Positions 1 through 11,559 of a DNA stretch of 64,000 bases are shown here, in pieces (the stretch's first letter is position 1; the number at the start of each line of letters is the position of its first letter). Location of the stretch: assembly GCF_027579695.1 (NCBI RefSeq), contig NC_083590.1, forward strand, positions 19,361,799-19,425,798, read 5' to 3'. The DNA is from Neoarius graeffei (taxonomy: Eukaryota; Chordata; Actinopteri; Siluriformes; Ariidae). Made by a program: the position numbers and the translations under genes. Below the pieces are notes generated by a model. It searched no databases. It saw only the letters and a list, made by a program, of their open reading frames with translations, and was not told the origin of the DNA.

Positions 1-2330
1 TGCCATCCACAAACTTCAGGAGCTTGATGGACTGGTGGGTGGAGGTGCAGCTGTTTGTATACAGGGTTGGAGCAGAGGAGAAAAAATGCAGCCTTGGGCA
101 GATCCAGTGCTGATTGTCTGAGTGTTGGATACATGCTTCCCCAACCTCACTTGCTGCTTCCTGTCAGTCAGGAAGTCAGTGATCCACCTGCAGGTGGGGT
201 CAGGCACATTTAGCTGGGACAGTTTGTCCTGTGGTAGAGCTGGAATGATGGGATTGAACACAGAGCTGAAGTCCACACACAGGATCCTGGCATAGGTTCC
301 TGGGGAATCCAGGTGCTGGAGGATAAAGTGGAGGGCTGTGTTGACAGCGTCGTCCACAGACCTGTTGGCTCTGTAGGTAAACTGCATGGGGTCCAGAAGG
401 GGGTCTGTGATGGCTTTGAGGTGGGAGAGAACAAGGTGCTCAAAGGACTTCATTACCATAGAGGTGAGGGCGATGGGTCTGTAGTCATTTAGTCCTGTGG
501 TTCTTGCTTTTTTGGGGATGGGTATGATGGTGGAGGACTTGAAACAAGCTGGCACATGGCATGTCTCTAGTGAGGTGCTGAAAATGTCTGTGAACACTGG
601 AGACAACTGGTCAGTGCAGTTTCTCAGGGTGGATGGAGAAACAGAGTCAGGTCCAGCTGATTTATGGGGGTTCTGTCTCTTGAACAGTTTATTGGCATCC
701 CTCTCCTGAATGGTGAGAGGCGCAGTGGGGGAGGTGGTGTAGGGGGCCTTTGATGCGGACAGAGATGAGGAGGAGCGGGCTCCTGAAGGGGGGGGGATGG
801 GGGTGCTGGGGTGGAGGTGGTGATTGAGGGGGGAGGTATCAGGACTGTCCCACTGTTTTTCAAAATGGCAGTAGAAGATGTTAAGGTCATTTGCAAGGCG
901 AAGGTTGTTGACAGAGTGAGGGGGTTTGGGTTTGTAATTCATGATTTGCCTTAGCCCTCTCCAGACAGATACAGAGTTGTTAGTTGAGAACTGGTGTTGT
1001 AGTTTCTCAGCATACAGCTGTTTAGCGTCTCTCACTGCCTTGCTGAACCTGTATTTGGACTCTTTATACCTGACCCTGTCCCAACTCTTGAATGCCTCCT
1101 CCTTCTGCCATCTCATCTGTCAAAGTCTAGCTCTACACCAGGGCTCATCACTGTTATAACTCACCCTGGTACGAGCTGGTATACAGTTGTCCTCACAGAA
1201 GCTGATGTATGAAGTCACAGCCTCTGTGTGATCATCTAAACTGTTTGTGGCAGTCCTGAAAACGTCCCAATCTGTTGAGTCCAGACACGCCTGAAGGCCC
1301 TCCACAGCCTCCTTGTTCCACTTCCTTGATGTCCTCACAACAGGCTTGCTAAGCTTTACATAGCTTCTGTCTGTATGAAAGGATTAGGTGGACCATGACA
1401 TGGTTGGAGTGGCCCAGTGCTGCGCGAGGGACAGCGTGATAAGCGTTGTTAACTGTTGTGTAACAGTGATCCAAAACATTCTCCTCTCTGGTCGGACATT
1501 TAATAAATTGTTTGTATTTGGGGAGTTCATGGGAGAGATTACCTTTGTTAAAGTCGCCAAGGACAATAACTAAAGAGTCTGGGTTGACCTGCTCCACACA
1601 CAGTATCTGGTTGGAGAGTAAACGCTATGTCTCCTGCATGTTAGCTTGCAGTGGAATGTAAACACCGACCAGAATGAATGAAGTGAACTTGCGGGGGGAG
1701 TAGAAGGGTTTGCAGTTAATGAAAAAAGATTCCAGATCGGGAGAGCAGTGTTGATAGATCACAGTCATGTCGTTACACCAGCCACTGTTTGTGTAAAAAT
1801 AGATTCCTCCACCTTTAGTTTTGCCAGAGAGTTCCATGTTACGATCCGCTCTGAAGAGCCTGCCAGTTGCAGTGCCAAGTCCAGTATCGATCCACACAGC
1901 CACCTCTCTGTAAAGCACATAACTGCAGATGAAGAAAAGTCTCTGTTTTTTCCCCAAAAGTAGCTGGAGTTCATCCATTTTATTGTTGAATGAGCACATG
2001 TTGGAGAGATATATTCCAGGCAGCGGTGTACGGTGTCCGCGCTGGCGAAGGTGCACAAGCGCTCCAGCTCGTTTACCTCTCCTCTGGCGTTTCACTCTAG
2101 TAGCAGCAGCGCAGGTGAGGGCACCTTTGCCCAGAATGGACAATGAATCTACGATACGGTTGGTGGAATGAATGTAGGAAATAAGTCCACTGACGTTGTT
2201 TCCCTGATGTTCAGGAGTTCTCCTCTCATGAAAGAAATTCAGGAAGGGTTACATGAAGCACCAAAACAAGACAACACCGAGCGCACCAAAACTCTGAGGC
2301 AGCCGTCCATGGCGCCATCTTGGATTCCGC
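1..2330 (-). mobile_element. Rex1/CR1-like LINE, cut by the window start
   Basis: Non-LTR retrotransposon on the minus strand. Its 5' end is near 2330, where an 'aagatggcgcc' stretch typical of such 5' UTRs is seen, and its 3' part is lost at position 1. Endonuclease pieces and a reverse transcriptase piece occur in order. The protein resembles the LINE at 11560-14223 in both endonuclease (GDFN, LDH, SNH) and RT (DFSSVFN). The RT phrase corresponds to the FSSAFNT block I associate from memory with fish Rex1. It ends about 90 bp from the Tc1 element that begins at 2422. Confidence 0.75.
16..2143 (-). pseudogene. Rex1-like LINE polyprotein remnant (endonuclease plus RT)
   Basis: Read 2143 to 16. 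First comes an apurinic-like endonuclease N-terminus (1625-2143; LSNMCSFNNKMDELQLLL, then GVYIPLQ). Next is an endonuclease core with LGDFNKGNL and GHSNH (1349-1597), then a linker (1120-1338), then RT fingers and palm (16-1116; SAGPDSV, IIPIPKK, LNDYRPIALTS, FVDFSSVFN-like, GSAQGCIFSPLL). The pieces lie in different frames with stops between them, and the catalytic Y/FADD box is absent because the frame is lost near 16-60. The copy is dead. The family inserts by target-primed reverse transcription. Confidence 0.7.
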
Positions 2331-2639
2331 TGAAGGTTGTAGAGGAATGCTGTAGAACAGCCACAGAAACAAGTTTATTTCTCTCTCTTGCATGCGATAG
2401 AAATGCAGATTATCATATTTACAACCCCGATTCCAAAAGAGTTGGGACAAAGTACAAATTGTAAATAAAAACGGAATGCAATGATGTGGAAGTTTCAAAA
2501 TTCCATATTTTATTCAGAATAGAACATAGATGACATATCAAATGTTTAAACTGAGAAAATGTATCATTTAAAGAGAAAAATTAGGTGATTTTAAATTTCA
2601 TGACAACAACACATCTCAAAAAAGTTGGGACAAGGCCAT

Positions 2640-3664
2640 GTTTCCCACTGTGAGACATCTCCTTTTCTCTTTACAACAGTCTGTAAACGTCTGGGGACTG
2701 AGGAGACAAGTTGCTCAAGTTTAGGGATAGGAATGTTAACCCATTCTTGTCTAATGTAGGATTCTAGTTGCTCAACTGTCTTAGGTCTTTTTTGTCATAT
2801 CTTCCATTTTATGATGTGTCAAATGTTTTCTATGGGTGAAAGATCTGGACTGCAGGCTGGCCAGTTCAGTACCCGGACCCTTCTTCTACGCAGCCATGAT
2901 GCTGTAATTGATGCAGTATGTGGTTTGGCATTGTCATGTTGGAAAATGCAAGGTCTTCCCTGAAAGAGATGTCGTCTGGATGGGAGCATATGTTGCTCTA
3001 GAACCTGGATATACTTTTCAGCATTGATGGTGTCTTTCCAGATGTGTAAGCTGCCCATGCCACACACACTAATGCAACCCCATACCATCAGAGATGCAGG
3101 CTTCTGAACTGAGTGCTGATAACAACTCGGGTCGTCCTTCTCCTCTTTAGTCCGAATGACACGGCGTCCCTGATTTCCATAAAGAACTTCAAATCTTGAT
3201 TCGTCTGACCACAGAACAGTTTTCCAATTTACCACAGTCCATTTTAAATGAGCCTTGGCCCAGAGAAGACGTCTGCGCTTCTGGATCATGTTTAGATACA
3301 GCTTCTTCTTTGAACTATAGAGTTTTAGCTGGCAACGGCGGATGGCACAGTGAATTGTGTTCACAGATAATGTTCTCTGGAAATATTCCTGAGCCCATTT
3401 TGTGATTTCCAATACAAAAGCATGCCTGTATGCGATGCAGTGCCGTCTAAGGGCCCGAAGATCACGGGCACCCAGTATGGTTTTCCGGCCTTGACCCTTA
3501 CGCACAGAGATTCTTCCAGATTCTCTGAATCTTTTGATGATATTATGCACTGTAGATGATGATATGTTCAAACTCTTTGCAATTTTACACTGTCGAACTC
3601 CTTTCTGATATTGCTCCACTATTTGTCGGTGCAGAATTAGGGGGATTGGTGATCCTCTTCTCAT
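2640..3664 (-). pseudogene. Tc1-family DDE transposase, broken
   Basis: Start chosen at ATG 3664 (MRRGSPIPL); the apparent upstream extension is only the LINE's ATA/TAT repeat read as tyrosines. The order is a helix-turn-helix (QCKIAKSLNISSSTVHNIIK), a GRKT-like motif, then the catalytic triad WSDESRF, QHDNAKPH and SPDLSPIE. I count 34 residues between the second D and the E (DD34E). Just after PIENI an in-frame TGA replaces the expected Trp, and a second TGA follows eight codons later. The remaining C-terminus stays open in the same frame to about 2640. Both look like simple point decay, so the protein is truncated and the copy non-autonomous. Confidence 0.85.
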
Positions 3665-3705
3665 CTTTACTTCTGAGAGCCGCTGCCACTCCAAGATGCT
3701 CTTTT

Positions 3706-3707
<2 letters not shown>

Positions 3708-3747
<40 letters not shown>
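3708..3747 (+). repeat. (AAT)n LINE tail microsatellite
   Basis: About 13 uninterrupted AAT units at the 3' terminus of the L2-type LINE, likely its own terminal repeat expanded after insertion. Confidence 0.9.
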
Positions 3748-3749
<2 letters not shown>

Positions 3750-3883
3750 ATTTTATTTATAAGCGCCTTTCAAGGTACCCAAGGACACTGAACAGTAGAA
3801 AACAAACAATAAAAGCAGAACAATAAAATAACAATAATAAAATAATAAGAAATCAATAATAACAATAACAACATTATTAAAAA

Positions 3884-6800
3884 TCAAAGAGAAAAAGCCA
3901 AGCTAAAGAGATGTGTTTTTAGCTGTTTTTTAAAAGAGGACAGTGTTGAGCATTGGCGTAACGCTAGTGGCAGGGCATTCCACAGCTTTGGGCCATTTAC
4001 ACTGAAAGCTCTGTCACCCATAGAACAGAGCCGAGAGTAAGGGACTGCTAATAGGTGGGCATCTGTAGAGCGAAGATTTAAAGGTAACTGATATGGAGTT
4101 AGGAGATTTGATAAATAGGGAGGGGCCAGGTTATGTAGGGATTTGTAAACAAGTAAAATAATTTTGTACTGAATGCGGTATTTAATTGGGAGCCAGTGCA
4201 GGTTGTATAGAACAGGCGTGATATGATCCCAGGGCCTGGTGTGAGTGAGTACCCTAGCAGCTGAGTTTTGGACATATTGCAGCCTATTTAGTCGCTTGGC
4301 TGTGATGCCATCGATCAGGGCATTGCAGTAGTCCAGTCTTGAGGTGACAAAATCATGTATAAGTGTTTCAGCTGCAGATGAAGTCAAGGAGGGACGGAGT
4401 TTGGAGAGACTTTTCAGGTGAAAAAAAGCTGTTTTAGTGATACTTTTAATGTGTGAATCAAAAGAGAGAGTACAGTCCAGAATAACACCCAAATTTCTTA
4501 ATTCAACAGTAGTGGAAGTGAAATAACCAGGAATAAATAGCTGTGAGTGCTCCAGTTTTTTCAAGATAGAAGGGGTGGAAATGAGGATGGCTTCTGTTTT
4601 GTCTTGATTTAATTTAAGAAAATTCTGCACCATCCAGTTGTTAACAGCATTTAGACAGTTGACGAGATTAGACGGAGGGAGTGAGTGAGAGGGTTTGGTA
4701 TGAATATAAATTTGGGTGTCATCTGCATAACAGTGAAAGTTAAGCCCATAATGCTGTATTATGTGGCCAAGAGGAAGGATGTATATTACAAATAATAAGG
4801 GTCCCAAGACAGAGCCCTGAGGGACACCATGAAGGAGGGGTGATTTCGGGGATCTAAATTCTCCAATTGACACAAACTGTTCTCTCATGGTAAGATAAGA
4901 TTTAAACCAGGCTAAAGAAGAACCAGTGATACCAAGCAGAGTTTCTAAGCGGCTCAATAAAAGATTGTGACATACAGTGTCAAAAGCTGCTGTAAGGTCG
5001 AGGAGAACAAGTATACTGGCATGGCCAGTGTCAGCAGCTAACAGCAAATCATTGACAACCTTGACCAGGGCAGTCTCGGTGCTGTGCATGGCCCTAAACC
5101 CAGACTGAAACTTCTCCCAAAGATTATACTGAGTTAAATGCTCTTGGAGCTGATTGGCAACAATACGCTCAAGGACTTTTGCAATGAAGGGAAGATTGGA
5201 AATGGGGCGATAATTTTTAAAATCATCAATAGCTGCTCCAGGTTTTTTCAAGACAGGAGTGATAGCTGCTGTTTTGAGAGCCTGAGAGACTAATCCAGTT
5301 GCAAGGGACGAGTTTATTATCTTAACCAGCAGGGGACAGAGAACTGGCAGGCAAATCTTGACCAAAGAGGTGGGCATAGGGTCGAGGAGGCAGGTGGTAG
5401 GCCTGGATTTAGATACTAAGCCAAAGACATACTGCTCATCAACTAATGAAAAAACAGAGAAAGATCCAACTGGTGGTGGACAGGAAAAGGGGACATTAGA
5501 GGGAGTGATGGAAGTGGATTTGATCTGCTTGTGTATAGAGTTTATTTTATTTTGGAAAAATTCAAGAAATTTACAGCAAAGATCAGTGGAAGATCAGTAG
5601 CAGGCAAAAGAAGTTTGTTTACAGTAGAAAAAAGCGCTCTGGGGTTTCCTTGGCCTCTGGAAATAATGGTGGTGTAATAGCTGGTCTTGGCATCAATTAG
5701 AGACTCTTTATAGGCAGAGACATGGTTACTATATGCTAGTGCATGAACTGTCAGGCCAGTTTTACGACTAAGTCTCTCCAGCTGCCGACCAGCAGCCTTC
5801 ATTTTACGAAGCTCAGGTGTAAACCACGGAGCAGAGTGAGAGAAAGAGACAGTACGCGTCTTCAGGGGGGCAAGGTGATTGAGAGAGTCAGCAAGGTGAG
5901 AGTTATAGAGCATGACTAACTCCTCAGGGGATGAGTTTAATGATTTAGTGGTCAGAATAGGATGTAGTGTGTCAAATAAATCAGCTGTAGCTATGTTTTT
6001 TGTGTTCCTGTATGTGATGGTGCGAAATTCATGCCTACGATGGAGAGGCTCAGGGACAGCAATATTAAAAAAAAATAGCCAAGTGATCAGAAACACAGAA
6101 ATCTCTGGAATATAAATTTGATGGTGTAATGCCAGAGGTACAAACAAGATCTAAGATATGACCCTTTGAATGGGTGGGAAAATCTACATGTTGGGTGAAA
6201 TCAAAACAATCAAGGACAGCCACAAAGTTTTTAGCAAAATCACAGTTATCTGAGTCAACATGAATGTTCAAATCACCAAGCACCAGTATAGATGGACACA
6301 GAGCACTGACAGATGAAAGCAGCTCAGACAATTCATTAATAAAAACAGAGGAAACTCTGGGAGGCCGGTAAATGAGCAAAAGCAGTAGAGGTAGACCACC
6401 AGTAAACTTCAGAGCAAGACATTCAAATGATGAAAAATCCTGCAAGGGCATAGATACAATCCTATAACTGGAGCGATAGATCACAGCAAGACCGCCCCCG
6501 CCCAGTTAACCGTGGCTTCTCCATATACCGTACTCATATCCTACAGGAGTAGCTTCATTTAAAGCCAGAAAATCATTTGGTATTTGCCACGTTTCAGTTA
6601 AACATAATACATCTATGCCAACATCAGTGATCAAATCATTAATGTAGGGTGCTTTTTTATTAAGAGATCGCACATTTAATAAAACAAATTGCGCATTTAT
6701 TGAGGAAGGGCAATTCTGCGAAGTTTTAACGAAATTTATGGGACACAAGTTCGTAAAGTCAACAGAGCGCCTCTCAACGACAGTCCGCTTGATGTTACGA

Positions 6801-7111
6801 TTCCAGCTCCAAAACAAATCAACGTTGTTTGGATGTTGATGGCGAGCAAACGTCCGTCCAGAGCCCCTGTGTATATATTTAGGCCGACGCAGGAACCCAA
6901 GATGTTTGTGCGCAAGCAGACTGTCAGGGAACTTATATGTTTTATTCCCCAAATAGTGGAGATAGGCAGACGAATATTTAAGCGCCATGGAGAAGTCCCA
7001 GGAAAGCCGATGCAAAAGTTTTGGCTCACTGTAAAGCCGGTGTCGGTGGCTTAGATCAAAAACAAGGAGCCAGAGTAGAATCACTGTTGCACGCACCATC
7101 CAAGCGAGCAA
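3884..7111 (-). pseudogene. L2-type LINE ORF2: endonuclease plus reverse transcriptase, frameshifted
   Basis: Endonuclease: FVLLNVRSLNKK and LCLTETW (6506-7111), then LVLGDLNIHVD and VSDHLAIFF (6065-6484). The two pieces share a frame, broken by one in-frame TAA near 6505. A frameshift follows at the A/T run 6066-6074 (piece 5542-6147) and another near 5550. The RT piece (3884-5377, 497 codons) is open and shows [54 protein letters not shown], the catalytic YADDTQ box and a typical L2-group C-terminus ([11 protein letters not shown]). Endonuclease would nick target DNA and RT copy the RNA, but with at least three breaks this copy cannot make one protein. Confidence 0.82.
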
Positions 7112-8269
7112 ACGTACAGTAGGCTACACATAGAACAGCTAGACAGACACCTGTGCCCTTAACACGTTAGCCAACAGGATACTCACTTGACACTCCAGAG
7201 GGCAGGCAACAGAAATAGCCAGCCCTAGGGAGAGCAGTAGTTCATTCAAACAAAAAACTTACCCTCATAGTGAGTAAGAGACTTACCCAAAAGAACAGGT
7301 AAGGCAGACACAGGGTAGTCAGCGTTAGAAGTAGCCTAGTCCATTAGTTTGACCAACAGTTCAGTAAACTCCTGTTAAAGTCCAGACAGGTAGATAAGAT
7401 GAATCCCCAGTCAATACACAGTCTATCTCCTGATTTCAGCAGTAGCAGATGGCTTATCTTAGGATGTCAAGAGCAAAACAGGTTTCCGAGGGCGTTGGAA
7501 GTCTGACACAGGTAGTCCTGGAATCTGCTCAACAGGTAATGTTACTGTTTAGGCAAGTATTTGCAGATGACATTCAAGGAAGCACGAGATAAGAAACCCA
7601 TCTCCAAAGAAGATTAGGGGAAAATAAAAACACACAGATAGCGTGAAAGTAAAATGCTAAAAATAATAATAAACAAACAAATACGGGACCGAAGAGTAGC
7701 GGCAGCCAAAAGCGCCAGCGTTCACTCAAAACTGGAAATGTTAATGACCTATTGCCAATTGACCTAATAAGTTGCAATTTGGTCCTCCAGCTGTTCCTTT
7801 TTTTGTACCTTTAACTTTTCCAGCCTCTTATTGCCCCTGTCCCAACTTTTTTGAGATGTGTTGCTGTCATGAAATTTCAAATGAGCCAATATTTGGCATG
7901 AAATTTCAAAATGTCTCACTTTCGACATCTGATATGTTGTCTATGTTCTATTGTGAATACAATATCAGTTTTTGAGATTTGTAAATTATTGCATTCCGTT
8001 TTTATTTACAATTTGTACTTTGTCCCAACTTTTTTGGAATCGGGGTTGTACTGCAAATCAGCACACTCCTGTCTGTCAGAGCACTGCCACTGGAGGCTCC
8101 TTCCAGAAATGCTCCTTACAGGAAACACAAAACCATATCAACAATTCAGCATGGTTTTTTTTTTTTTTTTTTACACATCCCTGTACAGGTTGTTGCCATG
8201 GAAATGATAACATGTTGTGAATAACAGTGTAGTAAAACCGTGTCATGACGTTGTGTGTCCCTGTTTCAG

Positions 8270-8440
8270 ACCGGAGGGTCAGACGCCGGGTTCGGGGAGG
8301 TGCTGAAGCAGATGGGGGTGAAGGATGGAGAAGGAATCACCTTCAGACACTTCTGGACCCTGATCCAAAATGTGGCTACGTCCCAATTCGGCCTGCTCAG
8401 CCACGACAAAGTGTCCAAATGCACCTGCCTTCTACTGTGA
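8270..8440 (+). CDS. S100-like EF-hand protein, terminal coding exon
   Basis: The acceptor 'ccctgtttcag' ends at 8269. The exon opens in phase 0 and stops at TGA 8438-8440, giving 56 codons. The GEGITFRHFWTLI stretch fits the second EF-hand/helix IV region of S100 proteins, as in S100A10 where F-x-x-F-x-x-L-I also occurs. S100 proteins are small dimeric calcium-binding adaptors. The acidic loop residues are poor, so calcium binding is doubtful. The protein ends CTCLLL, formally a CaaX box with final Leu. No upstream exon is recognisable between 1 and 8269, which is almost wholly transposon, so earlier exons lie left of the window. Family assignment is from a short exon and moderate. Confidence 0.6.
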   Translation, partial: TGGSDAGFGEVLKQMGVKDGEGITFRHFWTLIQNVATSQFGLLSHDKVSKCTCLLL

Positions 8441-8749
8441 GCACCGCTCTTCAGTTAGGTCAAGATGGAGGGAGGATGTTCACATCTTCTAGCCGACAAA
8501 ACATTCTCATTCTCCTTCTCTTTCTGTCTTCATTTAAGCCATCATTTTTTTCCCTTCTTAAAAAACACTAATCGTGCATTATTCTAGTGAAAAGTCTGCC
8601 TGATGATTCCATCGATCCAGTGCAATATCAATTCACCGCCATTTTACCTGATACTGTTACCAAAAGTACATACCATCTATGTAAAGGGACCATAAACATA
8701 AAACTGTACAATCACTTTCTTTACAAATCGCGATTAACTGGAGTTTTGT

Positions 8750-8790
8750 AATAAAAAAAAATAATAAAAAAAATAAATAAAAACTTTTTA
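8750..8790 (+). terminator. Candidate polyadenylation signals of the S100-like gene
   Basis: An AATAAA hexamer at 8750-8755, followed by several more AATAAA-like hexamers in an A-rich tract to 8790, lies about 310 bp after the stop codon. The 3' UTR would be 8441 to about 8810. Confidence 0.4.
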
Positions 8791-8810
8791 AAAAATCGAC
8801 TGTTTTCTAA

Positions 8811-9472
8811 AATATATGTTACTGAATGCTTGTCTACATGTAACACTCATAATGTATCATGTCATGTTTGGTGTGTTTGTGTAATCTCACCTTCCTGTCT
8901 TTACAAGACATCAGCAGTCAAAAGTTTGTGCTCATAGAATGGTTTTGTCTTTTTTTTTGAACTAATAACACAATCATGAGGAGAACAGAAAAAATCCGAA
9001 ATCAAAAATATTTTAGCATTTAAAGGCCTCATGATGGAGCTTGAGACTTTTCTGAAGGTTCCCAAATAACCAGGAACCAAGAAACTCAGTGCTCGACTGA
9101 AATTCTGACAGAAATCCACTTGTTCAGGGAAATGATTTCATTTTAATTGAGAAATAAACTGATCCCTGAGCACTGAACGTCAAAGCTGTATAAACTTTTG
9201 ACCGCTAGTGTATATCCAAGCTGTAAAACTCTCTCAGCTGCTCATCTGTCCTCAGACGTGACATGATTTTCTCATATTTATACTTCAAAATTCACCTCTT
9301 CTCATCCAATTGCATCTTGAAACATGTTATAATTAAAGTCAAACCCTTTATTATTATCTTCTTGTCTTGTTTCTGTCTTCAATGTTGTGATCATGTTAAG
9401 AACATGTTCCTCCTTTGGGTTTTAATTCGACGGAAATATCAGTGCACAAGATGTAAAACAAGAAAGGAAACG
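8811..9472. other. Intergenic, nothing recognised
   Basis: AT-rich sequence with only short chance ORFs. I see no exon, RNA gene or transposon terminus. Confidence 0.4.
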
Positions 9473-10063
9473 AGACCGTCAATGACGGTGTAGCTCACTC
9501 TGGTTCCATCTCGTCCAGAAGGAACGATCTAAAGTGGGCCACCTTCCTTGCGCAATAAATGTTGCAAGCTATATACACTATATACAAGCTATATATTGAA
9601 GCGATATCCACCCTAAGAATACCGACCTATTTACTAGAAAGAATCCAAAACGGCAAGGAATTGACCTTTTTGTTGAACTGCTCATTGAGGCTTAATTAGT
9701 CCATAACTTCATTAATAACTGTAATGAAGCAAATCTGGGTAGAAGTTCTATGCACCCTAGGTTCCCTACCTTCATGCCAGAAAGAATCAAAATCGGTGAA
9801 GAACTGACGGAGAAGAAGCGATTTGTATGGAAACTGCTCATTAGGGATTGATTAATTACTCCATATCTTCATTATTAATTGCAATTATGCAAATTTGTGT
9901 AGAAGCCATATGCACCCCAGGCAGACCGACCTTCCTGCCAAAAAGAATAAAAATCGGTGAAGAATTGAAAGAGAAGAAACGATTTTCATGAAATGTGGAT
10001 GATGACGTCCGCCGTCAACACACGAGGGCATAAACTCATCACCTGTCGGCCAGATGAGCTGCT
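9473..10063 (+). repeat. Interspersed repeat of unknown class, copy 1
   Basis: Begins 'gaccgtcaatgacggtgtagctca' and ends 'gtcggccagatgagct'. Inside are three diverged modules of about 130 bp, each with the phrase 'aatcggtgaagaa', 'gcaaat(c/t)tg(g/t)gtagaag' and 'tgcaccc(c/t)agg'. The same sequence occurs in opposite orientation at 52413-52970 with the same module order. The outer ends share 'agctca-ctctggcc', suggesting weak terminal inverted repeats. No coding potential is seen. Confidence 0.7.
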
Positions 10064-10114
10064 AATAATAATAATAAAGTTGTTCATATCAACACAGCTA
10101 TCAACACATGCACA

Positions 10115-10984
10115 GATTTGGTACCCCAATATTATTGGCACCCCTTGTAACGATTAGTGAAAAAGGGTTAGAATAAAATCCACCTTTTGGTGAAGTCGCT
10201 TCATCTCCTGCTGAAAAAATGGGGAAACTCTGACCTTCAATTGAAATCAACTTATTCAAAGAAAAACAAATCCATCATCAGGAAAATTATTTTCAACAAA
10301 ACACACATGTGGGCGGCACGGTGGTGTAGTGGTTAGCGCTGTCGCCTCACAGCAGGAAGGTCCGGGTTTGAGCCCTGTGGCCGGCGAGGGCCTTTCTGTG
10401 CGGAGTTTGCATGTTCTCCCCGTGTCCGCGTGGGTTTCCTCCGGGTGCTCCGGTTTCCCCCACAGTCCAAAGACATGCAGGTTAGGTTAACTGGTGACTC
10501 TAAATTGACCGTAGGTGTGAATGTGAGTGTGAATGGCTGTCTGTGTCTATGTGTCAGCCCTGTGATGACCTGGCGACTTGTCCAGGGTGTACCCTGCCTT
10601 TTGCCTGTAGTCAGCTGGGATAGGCTCCAGCTTGCCTGCGACCCTGTAGGACAGGATAAAGCGGCTAGAGATAATGAGAATGAGATGAGAAAACACACGT
10701 GGCACTACAGTATTATTAATTACTGGCACCCCAGAAATGATAGTGAACACGATGTACCTAAAGCATGTTTCCCATTTAAATTGTACAGTATGTTTGAGTT
10801 GATTGGAGTGTGTAGGAACTTTCAAGCTGTAATCCATGACTTCCTGATTAACTGGGGAACAAATATGAGATGAAACCAGAGGCCAAATTCCCTCGGTATC
10901 AACATGGGAAAGATAAGAGAACGCACAACCCAAAAGGTCAAAGTGTGCTGACCTTCATAGGTCAGGGAATGGTTATAAAAAATA
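10115..10984 (+). mobile_element. Probable Tc1/mariner-like non-coding fragment, split by a SINE
   Basis: The phrase 'ggtaccccaatattattggcacccc' before the SINE and 'tattattaattactggcacccc' after it, with 'attgaaatcaacttattcaaag', resembles termini and 5' regions of degraded fish Tc1 elements. No transposase reading frame is left. The family call is from memory of the terminal phrase and is tentative. Confidence 0.35.
10311..10689 (+). mobile_element. DANA/mermaid-like tRNA-derived SINE (copy a)
   Basis: Starts gggcggcacggtggtgtag (tRNA A-box region) with a B box 'gggtttgagccc', then a conserved body (ttctccccgtgtccgcgtgg, agacatgcaggtta, gataggctccagcttgcctg) and a tail of GAGAT-type repeats. 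The imperfect target duplication is aaacacacatg (before) and aaacacacgtg (after). Confidence 0.92.
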
Positions 10985-11035
10985 GCTTCGGCAGCGCATT
11001 GATATCTGAGCTCCGTATCAATGCGCTGCCGAAGC
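10985..11035. repeat. Perfect 20-bp hairpin
   Basis: gcttcggcagcgcattgata (10985-11004) is the exact reverse complement of 11016-11035, with an 11-nt loop. It lies where the Tc1-like fragment ends and may be the terminus of a small palindromic element. Confidence 0.85.
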
Positions 11036-11553
11036 GCGCAGAAGGTGTTAGTACGCCTGTCATTATAGTGCACACTTTCCATAGCATAGAAAATCGCTAC
11101 GTTTCAATTTGTGTAACTGAACTTGTTTCAGATCACTGGTCATATAAACCTATGTAAACAGGAAAAATGCGGAAGAGTTTGGTCGCATCTAACTACAGCC
11201 CCAAAAAATACCGTTGACCATACTGAGCCTAGCTACATTGCTAACAGGAGTGACAGCGCGTCTGACTGCGTCTGACTGACTGGGAGGTCGCGCAAAGCTC
11301 GGATAGGTACGGAGCAGCTCGTCTCAATTCAGATAAGAGCATATTTCATTATGGAAATACGGTGGACTGTTCCTTTAAGCCAGCTTGCGACAAATTGCGA
11401 ATGTCATTTGCGAGAGAGTTTCAAAAGTGTCTTGAAACATTCGTGGGCCTTCTCAATTTCCTCGCATGAGTCGCGAAGTGTCGCTCCTTCGTTGCTGAAA
11501 TTTTGAACATGTTCAAAAAATTCGTGCGACAAAATTTCTCTCAAAATAGCCAC
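11036..11553. other. Repeat-like non-coding stretch 5' of the LINE
   Basis: No gene. The part 11380-11553 is rich in 'tgcgac/tcgcga' phrases that resume at 14230 after the LINE ('gtgtcgcaaagccgtcgcgaa'), so both belong to one older element into which the LINE inserted. Confidence 0.45.
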
Positions 11554-11559
11554 AAATGC

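Larger units (their letters stand above)
3708..7735 (-). mobile_element. L2-type LINE inserted in the Tc1 element
   Basis: A non-LTR retrotransposon of about 4 kb, minus strand. The 3' end is at 3708-3747, a run of about 13 ATT/AAT units next to 'attttatttataagcgcctttcaag', a stem-like tail common in fish LINEs. Tc1 sequence stops at 'gctctttttat' (about 3707) and resumes near 7735 (taatgacctattgcc). The order in the other Tc1 copy (47820-47870) confirms the junction. It carries an apurinic endonuclease and an RT of L2 clade type. The 5' region (7112-7735) is non-coding. Confidence 0.8.
2422..8048 (-). mobile_element. Tc1/mariner transposon (DD34E), split by an L2-type LINE
   Basis: The ends are long terminal inverted repeats of roughly 200 bp. 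The left begins caaccccgattccaaaagag at 2422 and the right ends ttttggaatcggggttg at 8048. Each is flanked by TA (2420-2421 and 8049-8050), the Tc1/mariner target duplication. Both TIRs contain the phrase 'gttgggaca' and its complement. Transposase lies on the minus strand at 2640-3664. The element is interrupted from about 3708 to 7735 by a LINE. Without that insert it would be about 1.6 kb, the usual Tc1 size. A related copy is at 46220-48106. Confidence 0.88.

Noticed and set aside
3556-3762. Polyasparagine/polytyrosine peptides near 3710
   Set aside because: Translation of the (AAT)n LINE tail.
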